Below the pieces are notes generated by a model. It searched no databases. It worked only from the letters and a program-made list of their open reading frames with translations, and had not been told where the DNA came from. A stretch of 64,000 bases of DNA from NCBI GenBank assembly GCA_026770025.1, contig JAMXDE010000024.1, positions 1-64,000 on the forward strand, written 5' to 3'. This document shows, piece after piece, positions 22,756 through 34,257 of this stretch. This DNA comes from Craspedostauros australis (taxonomy: Eukaryota > Bacillariophyta > Bacillariophyceae > Mastogloiales > Achnanthaceae). A program made the position numbers and the translations under genes. Each line of letters starts with the position of its first letter. Within the stretch, counting starts at the first letter, position 1.

Positions 22756-23604
22756 GACACGGCTCCTGGGTCAGCTGTTGCGGTGGATGGTGTGGATTCC
22801 AGACCATCCTTGCACGGCATGACTTGGGGCACAGTTGGGCGCAGGTTGCGACGGGCTGATTGCTGTGCGGGCGTCGTTGCTTTGCGATGCCCGGCTTGGG
22901 TGTTCGATCTTGACTCGCTGGGGCTGTCTGTCGGCTTCATCGCCGGCTGGTCTGGCTCTGATGAGGATGGCACGATCATCCGGCAGCTGCTTCCATTGGT
23001 GGTGCTGCAACCAGCAGCACCCTCTGTGGCGCAGCTCAACAGCGTTAATCTGCTACTAGCCGAGCATTCCATCACCAAATCCCTCTTCTCTGCTGTTGAT
23101 GCCAGTTCTCTCGTTGTGGTCGCTTCATCGCATCGCTCTCGCTGGCTTCCACCTGGTTGGTCGGCAAGGTCTTGGCGCGTGGAGCACTCACAGGTCGGTG
23201 GCGTCACCAATGCCGTAGGCTCTCTGACTATCTTCTGGCGATGCCCTTTGCCTCAGCAAGGCCCCCTACAGATTCATTCGGTTCCTCGCACTCTGCACTC
23301 GGTGCTGGACGACAAGCAATCGTCTCAGCACTGGCATCCTCCTCCACCCAACCTCAATGTTGGACCTCTTCGCGTCGTCCGCGTGGACGCTGTGAAGGTG
23401 TATGGTAAACCTGTGCTGCATCCTGGTGGTCTCATCCCGATCGGCTGCCTTCGGTCAGAGTTTGTGCTGGCGCCTTCCGTGTTTGGTCATGGCAGGTGAT
23501 GTGCTTGCCCACTTCGGTCGTTCGAGCGTCTTCGTGCGCTCGACTTCCCTGATACTGTTGCCCTCACCCTTCCTTCTGCTTCTGCTTCTGCGCTCCCAGG
23601 CAAA
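22756..23604 (+). other. DIRS-like element: segment between gag-like and RT parts
   Basis: A frame of 238 codons (22783-23499) is open here without a recognised domain. Low-complexity Ser/Pro-rich sequence follows. It may be a linker of the polyprotein or a small extra ORF. Confidence 0.35.
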
Positions 23605-25008
23605 TTGTTCTTCTCTGTTTTGTCCCAACTTTGCACATTCAACGAGGGGGGTACTTTTCTTTTCGATTCTTCTTCCTTTGCGACTGGCTGCCGTCCTGCC
23701 AGTTCGCCTCCATCTTCCGCCGGTCGCGGCTTGAGTCCGTCTGCAGTGGTATTCATTCCTGGATCCGCTGCAATGACATCTACCGCTCACTGTGATGCTA
23801 TCACCTCTACGTCTCTACCATCGCCATCTAGCGGCTCCAAGCCAACCACTTCATCGCTTCACACCGTCAACTCCATCTCTCCTCCTGCCTCGTCACCTGC
23901 CAACGACAACTCGTCTTGTACTCCTGATTCCACAGATTCATCAGCAGCCAGTCACACTCCCATCAAGACATGGGTGGCTCCATCCGAACTTCAGCACAGC
24001 GTGCTGGAGGAGGCGGAATGGAACCGGCGCGCTCAGAAGGCGACCAAGTCCGACGACGCATCCATTCCCACTCACCTCTGGATGGATCAGCTGGTCAAGG
24101 GTTCTGCAAATCAATGGGATATGGCGGATATGCAGAACCTGAAAGCCGGATGCAACGGCCTGAGGAGATGGATGTTGGGATGGTGGAGTCGGCGCGTCAC
24201 CACCTCCTTCTGGAGATGGTACTGTCAGCATCACCTCTCCCCGCGTCATGTCACCACCAAGGTTGTTGCTGTGTCAACTGATGGCATCTACCAATGGAAC
24301 CGGAAAGGCAGGGCAAGGTATGCAGCATGGCGAAGACAGAGGCGACAGTCCTCACCCGATATATTCGATGCTGCTTGCGATGCAATCGCTCGAGCGTGTC
24401 GCTCCACTTGGTGGAATTGGGACGACGGATCTCGCCCTCTGTTCTGGAGGTGGGCCAAGGAATATCAGACTATCATTCAAGAGGGTCTGCCAGTACACTT
24501 TCAGTCGTCGCCGCCAAGCTACATTCAACCGCAACGCAACGCCAACGATCCCCACATTCGAGACATGATGGCAGCAAAGCTGAGCAAGGTCCGACAAAAG
24601 CGATACATCATCCCAGGCACTGTTCACTCTCTCACTTCGTTCTTCGGGGTACCCAAGGGAGAGACCGACATCCGCATGGTGTATGATGCAACTGCAAGTG
24701 GCCTCAACGACGCTGTCTGGGCGCCTGGGTTCCCACTCCCAACTCTGGACACGCACCTATGAGCTGTGGGCACCAACACCTTCATGGCTGACAACGACAT
24801 CGGAGAGATGTTCCTGAATTTCATGCTTCATCCATGCCTGAAGCGGGTCTGTGGTGTCGATATCACACACTACCTGACTGAAGAGGACCCCAAGGCTGGT
24901 AACAAGCTTGTTTGGGAGCGATGGGACCGGGCAGCAATGGGCTTAAAGTCTTCGCCTTATCAAGCTGTCCAAGCTATGCTCTTTGCCAAAGAAGCTATCC
25001 TGGGGTCC
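23605..25008 (+). pseudogene. DIRS-like element: reverse transcriptase, first part
   Basis: After a Ser/Thr-rich lead, the protein has a Trp-rich region (WWSRRVTTSFWRWYCQHH) and RT motifs in order: SFFGVPKGETDIRMVYD, a substrate-pocket-like ADNDIGEMFLNFMLH and MGLKSSPYQAVQ. This motif style fits the RT of DIRS/Ngaro-type elements and not copia. The inverted-repeat element at 25009 interrupts it. Confidence 0.78.
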
Positions 25009-25539
25009 TAATAGAGCTAAACTAGTAACCACCTTAGCGAGAGAGACTACGAATCATCCGACTCTCCAGCATTCCAGTAGATCGAACGGACACTTCGCCG
25101 GACCCCACGTTTGGAGACAGATCCAGAACCTTGAAGCAGATCTTCGGAATTTGTGTCAGGGAACCAATGGGGTTCCGATAACCAAGTTTCTGACACCCAC
25201 CATTGCCAAAACGCCGACACACGGAACCAAAGCCACAACAACGAGCATCACCGCCCATTGTCTCTCACAGAACCCAGACGACGGATCTCGACCCACGGTA
25301 CTTGGGCTACACAACCCACACGCATTGTCATACAGGACATCACAGGAGATTCCCCCCGAAGAGAAGAACCATAGCACTAATCTCATAATCCGCACGTTTC
25401 TTCACCATCTACCAGTATTCTCAATTGACTACTTGTGGAACAGAAGACTCTCGTCCGGATCGCTTGTCAGTCAAGCCTCTACAGCCAACAGCTAAAGAAC
25501 AGCCAACAAGACAACAGCCATTACGTTTGGGCTCTATTA
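25009..25539. mobile_element. Short inverted-repeat DNA element (MITE-like), 531 bp
   Basis: The left end TAATAGAGCTAAACTAGTAA and the right end TTACGTTTGGGCTCTATTA are inverted repeats (nine perfect bases, then imperfect). GGTCC stands on both sides (25004-25008 and 25540-25544) as a 5-bp target duplication. It lies inside the RT region of the DIRS-like element. Internal frames show no transposase. The family is unknown; the 5-bp duplication and TAATAGAGC end would identify relatives. Confidence 0.85.
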
Positions 25540-25544
25540 GGTCC

Positions 25545-26393
25545 CACACTGATCCGCTCAACGTGTTCCAATGGAGCCAAGTCCGGCTGAACCTCCCTGG
25601 ATCGGTGAATTACAATCCATCTCTTCCTTGGGTTTCGAAACTGGACAGCAACGGCAACATTGCAGCAGATGCCTTCATCTACGTGAACGATGTCCGTCCT
25701 ACTGGAGGCTCACAAGACATCTGCTGGCGAGCTACCAAGCGAGTGGGACACGTGCTGGCCTACCTCGGTATTCAGGACGCGGCCAGAAAGTGTCGAGCTG
25801 CTACCAAGACCCCTGGTCCTTGGACTGGGGCAGTGGTGGTGGCCCATGACTCAGGTGTGTACGCCACGGCAACACAAGAAAAATGGGACAAGGGCCGCGA
25901 TCAGGTGGCCTCTGTCCTGGCAGATCTTGTGAAGAGTGACACCATCGAGCGAAAGAAGCTGGAACGCATACGAGGATTCTTGAACTACCTTTGTCAGACC
26001 TACAAGCCAATGACACCCTACCTGATCGGATTCCACCTCACCATAGATGGATGGAGAGAAGGAAGGGATGCAGACGGCTGGAGAATCCTCAACTACATCA
26101 ACCAGACAACATCAACACATGTCGCAACAGGTGGTGCCACTCCTCCACCTGAGTACGTCAAGCCTGCTCTGCGTCTTGCTTCCGACCTTGAGGCTCTTCA
26201 TCAGTTCTTCGCACCATCAGAGCCACCACTACGTCTTATGCGGCCTGGTCATTCCATTCGAGCCTGGTACGGTTTTGCAGATGCATCACAAGCCGGATTT
26301 GGTGCTTCCCTTCAGGTTGGCAATGAGATTGCCTTCCAGTACGGCGAATGGACCTCAGAAGAAAATGAAGCCAGCACATCAAACTGACGTGAG
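25545..26393 (+). pseudogene. DIRS-like element: RT thumb and RNase H start
   Basis: The frame continues the RT region beyond the inverted-repeat element: FIYVNDVRPTGGSQDICWRA is the region of the second active-site motif in this RT type. It is followed by KKLERIRGFLNYLCQTYKPM and an RNase H start with WYGFADASQAGFGASLQVG. Copia element 1 interrupts it at 26394. Confidence 0.78.
26388..26393. repeat. Target duplication of copia element 1
   Basis: CGTGAG here and again at 34258-34263, directly outside the two LTRs. The duplication is five or six bases, depending on whether the LTR end is read as CCAACA or CCAACAC. Confidence 0.88.
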
Positions 26394-27190
26394 TGTCGAG
26401 ATGTACATGTGAGTATATATCAAGATGTACGTGTATATGTGCATCGTTCACCCGCTATTCTCTCATACGCACTTGGACGGTATAACTATACTCGTGTCGA
26501 TAGTATGCTGTGATTCGTCAGAATTACAGGGGAAATGGAACACACGAAAAGGGGCAAGATTTCTGGAGGAAATTTGCAAATAACGATTTCTGAGAGAATC
26601 AGAAGATCGTCCGTCCATGCATCAATGGTACCAAGAGAATCTCGAGGTACTTCCCAACTAAACCTCAGATGACGATATCATCTGACAGACTACTGCATCA
26701 CCAATGGAACGTGACATCTGGAGAGCAGAAGGACGCCTACTGACGTCGACAGGATGTCAACATGTCACCACGTCGACAGCTGTCTCCAAGTCAGAGCAGG
26801 AGGCGAAGATACGATGACCCATGAAGATCATGGATACTGAAGGTGAACTTCAAATGGTAAGTACTCATGGAGTAGAAGCCAGTACTGAATGAACGGAGTG
26901 TCGGATGCGGAGCACGCATCGAACACGGAGTATCGTGTAGCATGAGCACACGATGTTGAGAGAGAGAGAGAGAGAATACAGAGAGGAACGAGAGAGAGAG
27001 GATCTCGCGTACCGACTCATAGTCGGAGACCGAATCTACGAAACAGATTGAAGCGCCGAGAGCATCGGGCAAGAGAACGAACGGACACCGAGAGTATCGG
27101 AGTGCCAACGTAATGAAATAGCAAACGAACGACTATCAACCAACACCATCTTCCACGATCGTAAGTTACCGTGAGCGGAACTTGCCAACA
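26394..27190 (+). repeat. 5' LTR of copia element 1
   Basis: TGTCGAGATG...CTTGCCAACA. Contains a GAGAGAGAGAGAGA run at about 26958-26972 and a GAGAGAGAG near 26990. Should hold the promoter; TATATATCAAG near its start is not clearly a TATA box. Confidence 0.95.
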
Positions 27191-27202
27191 CGTTTATAAA
27201 CG
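27191..27202. promoter_or_regulatory. 12-bp palindrome at the primer-site position
   Basis: CGTTTATAAACG, a perfect palindrome, begins at the first base after the 5' LTR, where a tRNA primer site is expected. Copia element 2 has CGTTTCGAAACG at the same place (35449). Neither looks like the usual initiator-Met primer site. Confidence 0.75.
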
Positions 27203-27272
27203 ATAGATCAGGGCGAGCCCGCGAATCGTATCGTGCGAGGAAGACGAACATCATTCAAGAGCAGCAGGCTGA

Positions 27273-30200
27273 ATGAGCGAGGAAGAGGAATTGAAAGACA
27301 TCCCTCTGTCCAATCCGACTATCAAGAGAGAAGAAGGTGCGAGTGAGACTCCACCACGACAAGAGAAGGAAGTAGCCGCGGCTACTGTCCTATCAAGCGC
27401 AGACGCAAGCGCGATCGACGAGACCAAAGAAGAACGGTCTGCAAGACTACATCGTAAGGAGAAGAGGATTCTCAAGGCGATCAAGCAAGAGGAGACTGGT
27501 GTGACGAAGAGCATTCGCACAGCCAAACAGGGTGGGAAAAGTGAGACACCACCAGGAGGAGAATTTGTGACGAAAACAATCTCCGCGCAACAACAGGCGA
27601 AAATCGAAGAATCGACAACACAGAAACAGACGGAAATCAAGGGCGCGAGCGCACCAACAACGAAACAACGAATCAACATGGCGACATCAGCCAACGTGAA
27701 CAAGCGACGCATCAAGGCGCCGATGTTCAGCGGTGAACAGGAAGACTACAGCGCATGGGAGTCCCAAGCGAAGGCATACGCTCGTGCACAGAAGACGAAA
27801 GACGTGATGTTGGGCAAGACCAAGGTGCCAACAGTGAGCGAAATCGCGGCAGCCGCCGATGAAGACAAGGAAGCGATGGAGGAGATCTACGAGCTGGGAT
27901 GCGATTGCTTCAGCGATCTGATCCTCATGATGGATGCAGAGAAAGGAAAGGGCAAGCAAGCCATCCAGTACATCAACCAATGCATCTCCGTCGACTACCC
28001 CGAAGGAGACGCACACGGAGCGTGGAACGTTCTCGCGGAGAAGTTCCGACCATCCGACGCGGTGACGAAGATCAAACTCAAGCGCCAATTCAACAACGAA
28101 AAGATGAAGAGAGACACGGACCCCGACACCTACATCACGCAACTCGAGAGTCTACGATCGCGTCTCCACGATGTCAAGTTCGAGATCACAGACGAGGAAA
28201 TGATCATGCAAATCCTCAGCACGGTGAGCGTGGAATACAAAACCCACGTCGTGAACTTCCAACACCAACTCACGTTCAATCCGGAACTGGTTACCATCAA
28301 CGCGATTAGAGGAGTACTCCGTACTGCATACGCCACCCACAGAGGAGGCAAGGCATACGTCGACGACTTCCAAGACAGCAACACGAAGAGCAACGACACC
28401 GGCTTCACAAGCACCGGTAACTTCAAGGGTACTTGTCACAACTGTGGCGTGTATGGCCATAGATCCGCCGATTGCCCAGAACGCAAGAAACCGAACAACA
28501 AGAAAAACAAGAAAAACAACAACAAGATGAACGGAAAGCGCAACAAGGGAAGCGGCTTCAAGGGCAAATGCAACTACTGCGGCATCTTCGGACATCGCGA
28601 GGCGGAGTGCCGAAAGAAGAAGTTCAACGAGAAGAAGAACAACGAACAAGCCAACGCGGCTACGGAAGGACACGACAAGAGCGGGCACGAGATGGTACTC
28701 TCTGCGAAGGACATGCCGCTCTGCATGTTGGTGTCCGACGACTACATCGAAGACTCCTTCTTCGATAACTTCGAATACGTCGGGAGTGACGACGAAGTAC
28801 AGGATGATGAGATCATCCTGGAGTGGCTCAGCGAGGAGCCAATCATCCACGAGGTGGATCCAAGACGCGAAGTGAGCTACGAATGCTGCTTCAACGCGCA
28901 CGACCTGATCGGTTCATACGGCGACGAAGCTGAGATGGACGACGAGGCCAACAATAGCGACATCGAAGAGGCCATGAGCGACGACGACGACAACGCCGAC
29001 GAGGACGGCGCAGATGAAGACGATGAGGCGGACCGCGGCGCGGCGCCTCCTCCTCCAGCGGCGGGGAACAACAGATCGGGCATCTTCGACGAGGATGACA
29101 GCGACGAATCCGAGGACGGCAATCATCCAGACGACAGCTTCAATCCAAACGAGCGTGTCGTATACCCAGGGAATATTGACTTCCCACCAATCGAGGATCC
29201 CAACAGGTCCAACTACCTCCATCGTCATGACACCATCCCATATGCAACAGAAACAGCATTGGTGATCCAGAAGCAACTCATCTTCGATGCAGTGATGGAA
29301 GGAGGAGTGAGCCTATTCCCAGGAATCGAACGAGGAGTACTCAGACCGATATGGGTCAACATGATGGGATCCATCCTATCCGAGAACTTCAGATCGATTG
29401 AAGAGATTCTCGCCAATTCGGTTGTGATCAATCGCATACTGGAAGCAGCCGAGACAGAGACAATCCCAGAGACGGATCTTCATTACATCCTTGGAGGATG
29501 TATGCGCGTACTCTTACGCGAACGACCACGGGTCCATCCATACGATCCAGCCACAGGATCTCATCGGAACAGTACGATTCCATCGGACTACGCACAACTA
29601 CCCGATGACATGGATGACGGAGATCATCATCCTCCATACAACGAAGATGGAGTCCACGAAGACGATGATGACGGCAGCTTCAACGACGAGATAGCTGTGG
29701 CAGCTGTGGAGCAACTCCACGAGCTGAGCACCAAGTACAAGGACAAGGTCAACAAGGACACCTGGCTCGCCGACAGCGGAGCTTCGTGTCACATCGTCAA
29801 TTCAGACGCCGCTCTCTTCAACGTGCGGCACATCAAGTCCTTCGTCCAAGTGGGAGACAGCACGAAGTTGGACTCTCCAAAGATGGGATCCATTCGCTTG
29901 AAAGTCAAGCAGCGAGACAACACTGGCCACATCATCCGGCTCGATGACGTGAAATACACACCGAAAATGGCGGTGAACCTTTTCTCCACGAACAAGGCTC
30001 TGTACAACGGTTACCAGCTTGGTAACAACGGCATTCTGATGGACATCATCAACGGATCCGGAATGAAGATCGTGTTCGATCGAGTCTTCCCCACATCCAA
30101 CGGATTCATCACGGGAGTGCAGATGCATCCCATCATGCCAACAGACGATGACAAAGCTTGTACAGCTATCGTCAAGAATCCATCCAAGGAGATCAGCGCG

Positions 30201-33200
30201 GTGAACCTGCACCGAATGCTCGGCCACGCGCCACTCGAGACCATGAAGCGGACGGCCGCTCAGTACGGATGGAAAATCATCGGCGAGATGCCGGTGTGTC
30301 GTGACTGCGCGGTCGCGAACGCAAGAGTGAAGAATATTCCGAAGGCAACTATTCCAAGAGCTACTCGCCGCGGCGAACGGTTCTTCATTGACATTAGTTA
30401 CACTAAACACATAAGCTTCGGAGATAAACGCTACTGGACCCTGATCGTGGACGACTGCACGGATCACTGCTGGAGTTTCTTTCTCAAGAACAAGAGTGAT
30501 CAACCAGGATACATCAAACGATTCATCCAGACGATCAAGTCACAGACTGGTGACCAACAGATCATCTTCCGAGGTGACAACAGCGGAGAGAACAAATCCA
30601 CGGAGGATATTCTCATCGATGCAGGACTCAACGTAAAATTCGAATACACGGCATCGAACACGCCGCAACAGAACGGAAGAGTGGAACGCAAGTTCGCGTA
30701 CCTCTACACCAAGATTCGCTCCATGCTCAACGGAGCACAGCTCGACGAAGAGTATAGGCATGGCCTGTGGGCAGCAGCTGCTAGCACTGCCACCGCCATC
30801 GCCAACATCACCGTAGCGAAGAATCAGAAGGAGTCACCACATCGACAATTCTTCGGCAACGATCCACCATATGCGGACGCGCTCCGCACATTTGGAGAGG
30901 TGGGTGTTGTGAAGACTACCTACGGCGGGATTACCGCCAAACTCAAGAACAGAGGAGAAGAGATGGTATTCATTGGATATGCACACCAACATGCATCAGG
31001 GGTCTACAACATGTATAGACCATCGACCAAGTCACTCATCTGTTCACGAGACATCAAATGGCTCAACCAATCATATGGACAGTTCCGTGGCTGGGCACCA
31101 GGACCGAACATATCCAACGAAACAGGAACAACGGACGCAGACGGCTTCACAACCATCGGACGGAAGGGAGCAACGCCAAGGACGGCAACGCGTCAAACAT
31201 CGGAAGCGAAGAGAGTATCTTTCGCTGACAGCAACAGGTACTACATCCTATCAGACAGCGATGACGAGGATAATGAGGACGACGGAGTAGTAACTCAACT
31301 AATCCAGAATGACGAGAAAGATCGAAGCGAATCCAATCATGAGGATGACGAAATCCTACCCTCTGGCGACGAAGCCGATGACGAGACAGGTGTCACCCCT
31401 CCGAATACACCAGCGAGGTCTACACATGACACACCATCCAGATCTCCACCAACCAAACCAAATAAGCGCGACATAGCTAGAAAGGAGAGGATCCGACGTC
31501 ACGAAGCACGAGGCAGGAAGGGAAAAGCTAATCCCAAGTCAACTGCAGGGAAGAGCATTCCCAGAGCTCTGCGTGAGCTCGCAGACTTCAACGAACGAGG
31601 TCGAAAGGAAGAAGGCTATGAGAGCGATCCATCATCCAGTGAGGCGAGTGACGAACTCAGCGACGAGATGATCGACGATTCCAACAACGAAACTACAGAT
31701 GACGAAGAAATCGAAGACGAAGATGAAGAGATCGAGATCACTCACTATAGCACAACAGGACTATACGGAATGAATGCAATCATCACCGAGAGACCAGCGA
31801 TCGACATCGGATTGTCGATGCAAGACGAGAACAAGGAACCAGAGAAGCACATCGAACCTACAACGTTCGACGGAGCCTTCAATCACCCAGATCCTATCCA
31901 TCGGAAGGGATATCGAGCAGCCATCAAGAAAGAGTTCGACTCCATGGATACACGCAAGGTGTATAGCAAGATCAAACGAGACGCCATCCCACGCGGCCGC
32001 AGATGCTGCAAGTGCAAATGGGTCTTCAAGCTGAAGCGTGACGGCACACATCGAGCACGGCTCGTTGCATGTGGCTATTCACAAGTCGCAGGAGTAGACT
32101 TCCAAGAGCATTACTCACCCGTCATCCATGACGTGACCTATCGGGTCATGATGGTGATCATGCTAATCAAGAAGATGGACTGCGCACTCGTCGATGTCGT
32201 AACGGCATTCCTACATGGAGACCTCGACGAGGAGATCTACATGAACTGTCCCAATGGGATGGATCATCAACCAGACGAAGCCCTGACCCTACACAAGCCA
32301 ATCTACGGACTTGTGCAGAGCGCCAGGCAATGGTTCAAGATGTTGGTATCGACCCTCAAGAATATCAACTTCGAACAGAGCGCAGCAGACCCGTGCCTGT
32401 TCTACAGGAAGACGAACGAAGGAAGCATGATCGTGGCCATCTACGTGGACGATTGCTTCTGTTGCGGAGACTCCAAGGCACTGGAGACATTCCTGAAGGA
32501 CATCCAAGGCAGCAAATTCAAGGTGACAATCGAACGCGGACTCGGAGACTACCTCAGCTGCAACATTGAACTGAACCATGACAAGACTAGAGCGACATTG
32601 CGTCAACCACATCTCATCCGACACCTCATCGAAGAGTTTGGAGCCAAGGTTGAGAAGATGCAACGTTATGGGACACCGGGAACCCCGGGTCAAATCATCG
32701 TACGACCATCCGAAGATAACGGACTGCAGAAGGTCGGAGCGGAAGAACATGCCGAATACCGCCGAGGCGTCGGTATGCTACTCTTCCTCATCAAGCATTC
32801 GCGACCAGATATCGCGAACCCTGTGCGGGAACTCTCCAAGGTATTGATCGGGCCCACCAAGGCCGCAATGAAGGAGATGTATCGGATCATCAAGTATGTG
32901 ATCGATACAAAGGACTATGGATTGAAGATCCATCCAGCGCGTCCAGATGACGACGGCTGGGACATGGAACTCTTCTGCGATAGCGAATATGCAGGAGACA
33001 AGAACACAAGAATCAGCGTAGGGGGATTCATCCTATACCTGTGCAAGGTACCAATCCTTTGGCAATCCAAGGCACAGAAGGCCGTCACACTCAGCTCATC
33101 CGAAGCAGAATACGTTGCCCTTTCCGAAGCGGCAAAGGAGATCTTCTTCGTTGTGCAGCTACTCGAAAGTGTGGGCGTCCCAGTGAAGACACCGATCAAG

Positions 33201-33440
33201 GTCCGCGTGGACAACATCGGAGCGATCTTCATCGCCAAGAACCCATCAACATCCCAACGATCGCGGCACATCGACGTGCGCCATCACTACGTGAGGAACA
33301 TGGTAATCAACAAAACCATCGAAATCATTTTCGTCAAATCCGAGCAGAACACAAGCGACGGATTCACCAAGAACATCAAGGCCGACTTGCAACGTGAACA
33401 TGAGAAGTCGTACCTTGACACATCGAGAACATTCGAATGA
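27273..33440 (+). CDS. Copia element 1 gag-pol polyprotein
   Basis: 2,055 residues. Gag has two CCHC knuckles (CHNCGVYGHRSADC at about 387 and CNYCGIFGHREAEC at about 432). A ~395-residue, very acidic spacer precedes the protease (WLADSGASCH, about 830). The pre-integrase zinc region (HRMLGH...CRDC) and integrase (FFIDIS, RGDNSGEN, NGRVERKF) span about 980-1170. After another acidic linker come RT (WVFKLKRDG; YVDD near 1725) and RNase H (FCDSEYAGD; SSSEAEYVAL; about 1890-2030). The order IN before RT defines Ty1/copia. Such polyproteins are cut by their own protease into particle and enzyme parts. The first Met at 27273 lies 82 bp after the LTR. Confidence 0.96.
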   Translation: MSEEEELKDIPLSNPTIKREEGASETPPRQEKEVAAATVLSSADASAIDETKEERSARLHRKEKRILKAIKQEETGVTKSIRTAKQGGKSETPPGGEFVTKTISAQQQAKIEESTTQKQTEIKGASAPTTKQRINMATSANVNKRRIKAPMFSGEQEDYSAWESQAKAYARAQKTKDVMLGKTKVPTVSEIAAAADEDKEAMEEIYELGCDCFSDLILMMDAEKGKGKQAIQYINQCISVDYPEGDAHGAWNVLAEKFRPSDAVTKIKLKRQFNNEKMKRDTDPDTYITQLESLRSRLHDVKFEITDEEMIMQILSTVSVEYKTHVVNFQHQLTFNPELVTINAIRGVLRTAYATHRGGKAYVDDFQDSNTKSNDTGFTSTGNFKGTCHNCGVYGHRSADCPERKKPNNKKNKKNNNKMNGKRNKGSGFKGKCNYCGIFGHREAECRKKKFNEKKNNEQANAATEGHDKSGHEMVLSAKDMPLCMLVSDDYIEDSFFDNFEYVGSDDEVQDDEIILEWLSEEPIIHEVDPRREVSYECCFNAHDLIGSYGDEAEMDDEANNSDIEEAMSDDDDNADEDGADEDDEADRGAAPPPPAAGNNRSGIFDEDDSDESEDGNHPDDSFNPNERVVYPGNIDFPPIEDPNRSNYLHRHDTIPYATETALVIQKQLIFDAVMEGGVSLFPGIERGVLRPIWVNMMGSILSENFRSIEEILANSVVINRILEAAETETIPETDLHYILGGCMRVLLRERPRVHPYDPATGSHRNSTIPSDYAQLPDDMDDGDHHPPYNEDGVHEDDDDGSFNDEIAVAAVEQLHELSTKYKDKVNKDTWLADSGASCHIVNSDAALFNVRHIKSFVQVGDSTKLDSPKMGSIRLKVKQRDNTGHIIRLDDVKYTPKMAVNLFSTNKALYNGYQLGNNGILMDIINGSGMKIVFDRVFPTSNGFITGVQMHPIMPTDDDKACTAIVKNPSKEISAVNLHRMLGHAPLETMKRTAAQYGWKIIGEMPVCRDCAVANARVKNIPKATIPRATRRGERFFIDISYTKHISFGDKRYWTLIVDDCTDHCWSFFLKNKSDQPGYIKRFIQTIKSQTGDQQIIFRGDNSGENKSTEDILIDAGLNVKFEYTASNTPQQNGRVERKFAYLYTKIRSMLNGAQLDEEYRHGLWAAAASTATAIANITVAKNQKESPHRQFFGNDPPYADALRTFGEVGVVKTTYGGITAKLKNRGEEMVFIGYAHQHASGVYNMYRPSTKSLICSRDIKWLNQSYGQFRGWAPGPNISNETGTTDADGFTTIGRKGATPRTATRQTSEAKRVSFADSNRYYILSDSDDEDNEDDGVVTQLIQNDEKDRSESNHEDDEILPSGDEADDETGVTPPNTPARSTHDTPSRSPPTKPNKRDIARKERIRRHEARGRKGKANPKSTAGKSIPRALRELADFNERGRKEEGYESDPSSSEASDELSDEMIDDSNNETTDDEEIEDEDEEIEITHYSTTGLYGMNAIITERPAIDIGLSMQDENKEPEKHIEPTTFDGAFNHPDPIHRKGYRAAIKKEFDSMDTRKVYSKIKRDAIPRGRRCCKCKWVFKLKRDGTHRARLVACGYSQVAGVDFQEHYSPVIHDVTYRVMMVIMLIKKMDCALVDVVTAFLHGDLDEEIYMNCPNGMDHQPDEALTLHKPIYGLVQSARQWFKMLVSTLKNINFEQSAADPCLFYRKTNEGSMIVAIYVDDCFCCGDSKALETFLKDIQGSKFKVTIERGLGDYLSCNIELNHDKTRATLRQPHLIRHLIEEFGAKVEKMQRYGTPGTPGQIIVRPSEDNGLQKVGAEEHAEYRRGVGMLLFLIKHSRPDIANPVRELSKVLIGPTKAAMKEMYRIIKYVIDTKDYGLKIHPARPDDDGWDMELFCDSEYAGDKNTRISVGGFILYLCKVPILWQSKAQKAVTLSSSEAEYVALSEAAKEIFFVVQLLESVGVPVKTPIKVRVDNIGAIFIAKNPSTSQRSRHIDVRHHYVRNMVINKTIEIIFVKSEQNTSDGFTKNIKADLQREHEKSYLDTSRTFE

Positions 33441-33460
33441 CCGAATGCACACAGGAAGGG

Positions 33461-34257
33461 TGTCGAGATGTACATGTGAGTATATATCAAGATGTACGTG
33501 TATATGTGCATCGTTCACCCGCTATTCTCTCATACGCACTTGGACGGTATAACTATACTCGTGTCGATAGTATGCTGTGATTCGTCAGAATTACAGGGGA
33601 AATGGAACACACGAAAAGGGGCAAGATTTCTGGAGGAAATTTGCAAATAACGATTTCTGAGAGAATCAGAAGATCGTCCGTCCATGCATCAATGGTACCA
33701 AGAGAATCTCGAGGTACTTCCCAACTAAACCTCAGATGACGATATCATCTGACAGACTACTGCATCACCAATGGAACGTGACATCTGGAGAGCAGAAGGA
33801 CGCCTACTGACGTCGACAGGATGTCAACATGTCACCACGTCGACAGCTGTCTCCAAGTCAGAGCAGGAGGCGAAGATACGATGACCCATGAAGATCATGG
33901 ATACTGAAGGTGAACTTCAAATGGTAAGTACTCATGGAGTAGAAGCCAGTACTGAATGAACGGAGTGTCGGATGCGGAGCACGCATCGAACACGGAGTAT
34001 CGTGTAGCATGAGCACACGATGTTGAGAGAGAGAGAGAGAGAATACAGAGAGGAACGAGAGAGAGAGGATCTCGCGTACCGACTCATAGTCGGAGACCGA
34101 ATCTACGAAACAGATTGAAGCGCCGAGAGCATCGGGCAAGAGAACGAACGGACACCGAGAGTATCGGAGTGCCAACGTAATGAAATAGCAAACGAACGAC
34201 TATCAACCAACACCATCTTCCACGATCGTAAGTTACCGTGAGCGGAACTTGCCAACA
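33461..34257 (+). repeat. 3' LTR of copia element 1
   Basis: 797 bp, same as the 5' LTR by eye. Preceded directly by a short purine tract, AGGAAGGG. Followed by the CGTGAG duplication and then by the RNase H part of the DIRS-like element. Confidence 0.95.

Larger units (their letters stand above)
26394..34257 (+). mobile_element. Ty1/copia LTR retroelement 1, looks whole
   Basis: 7,864 bp with two 797-bp LTRs between which I saw no difference, a flanking CGTGAG duplication, one uninterrupted gag-pol frame of 2,055 codons and a purine tract (AGGAAGGG) right before the 3' LTR. Identical LTRs mean a very recent insertion. It sits inside the older DIRS-like element. A solo LTR of the same family lies at 6339-7129. 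Confidence 0.95.

Noticed and set aside
22527-23210. 227-codon minus-strand frame
   Set aside because: Overlaps the gag-like ORF end and has no domain; treated as a shadow.
28130-28901. Minus-strand frames of 100-250 codons inside both copia elements
   Set aside because: Shadows of the gag-pol frames, which carry clear domains.
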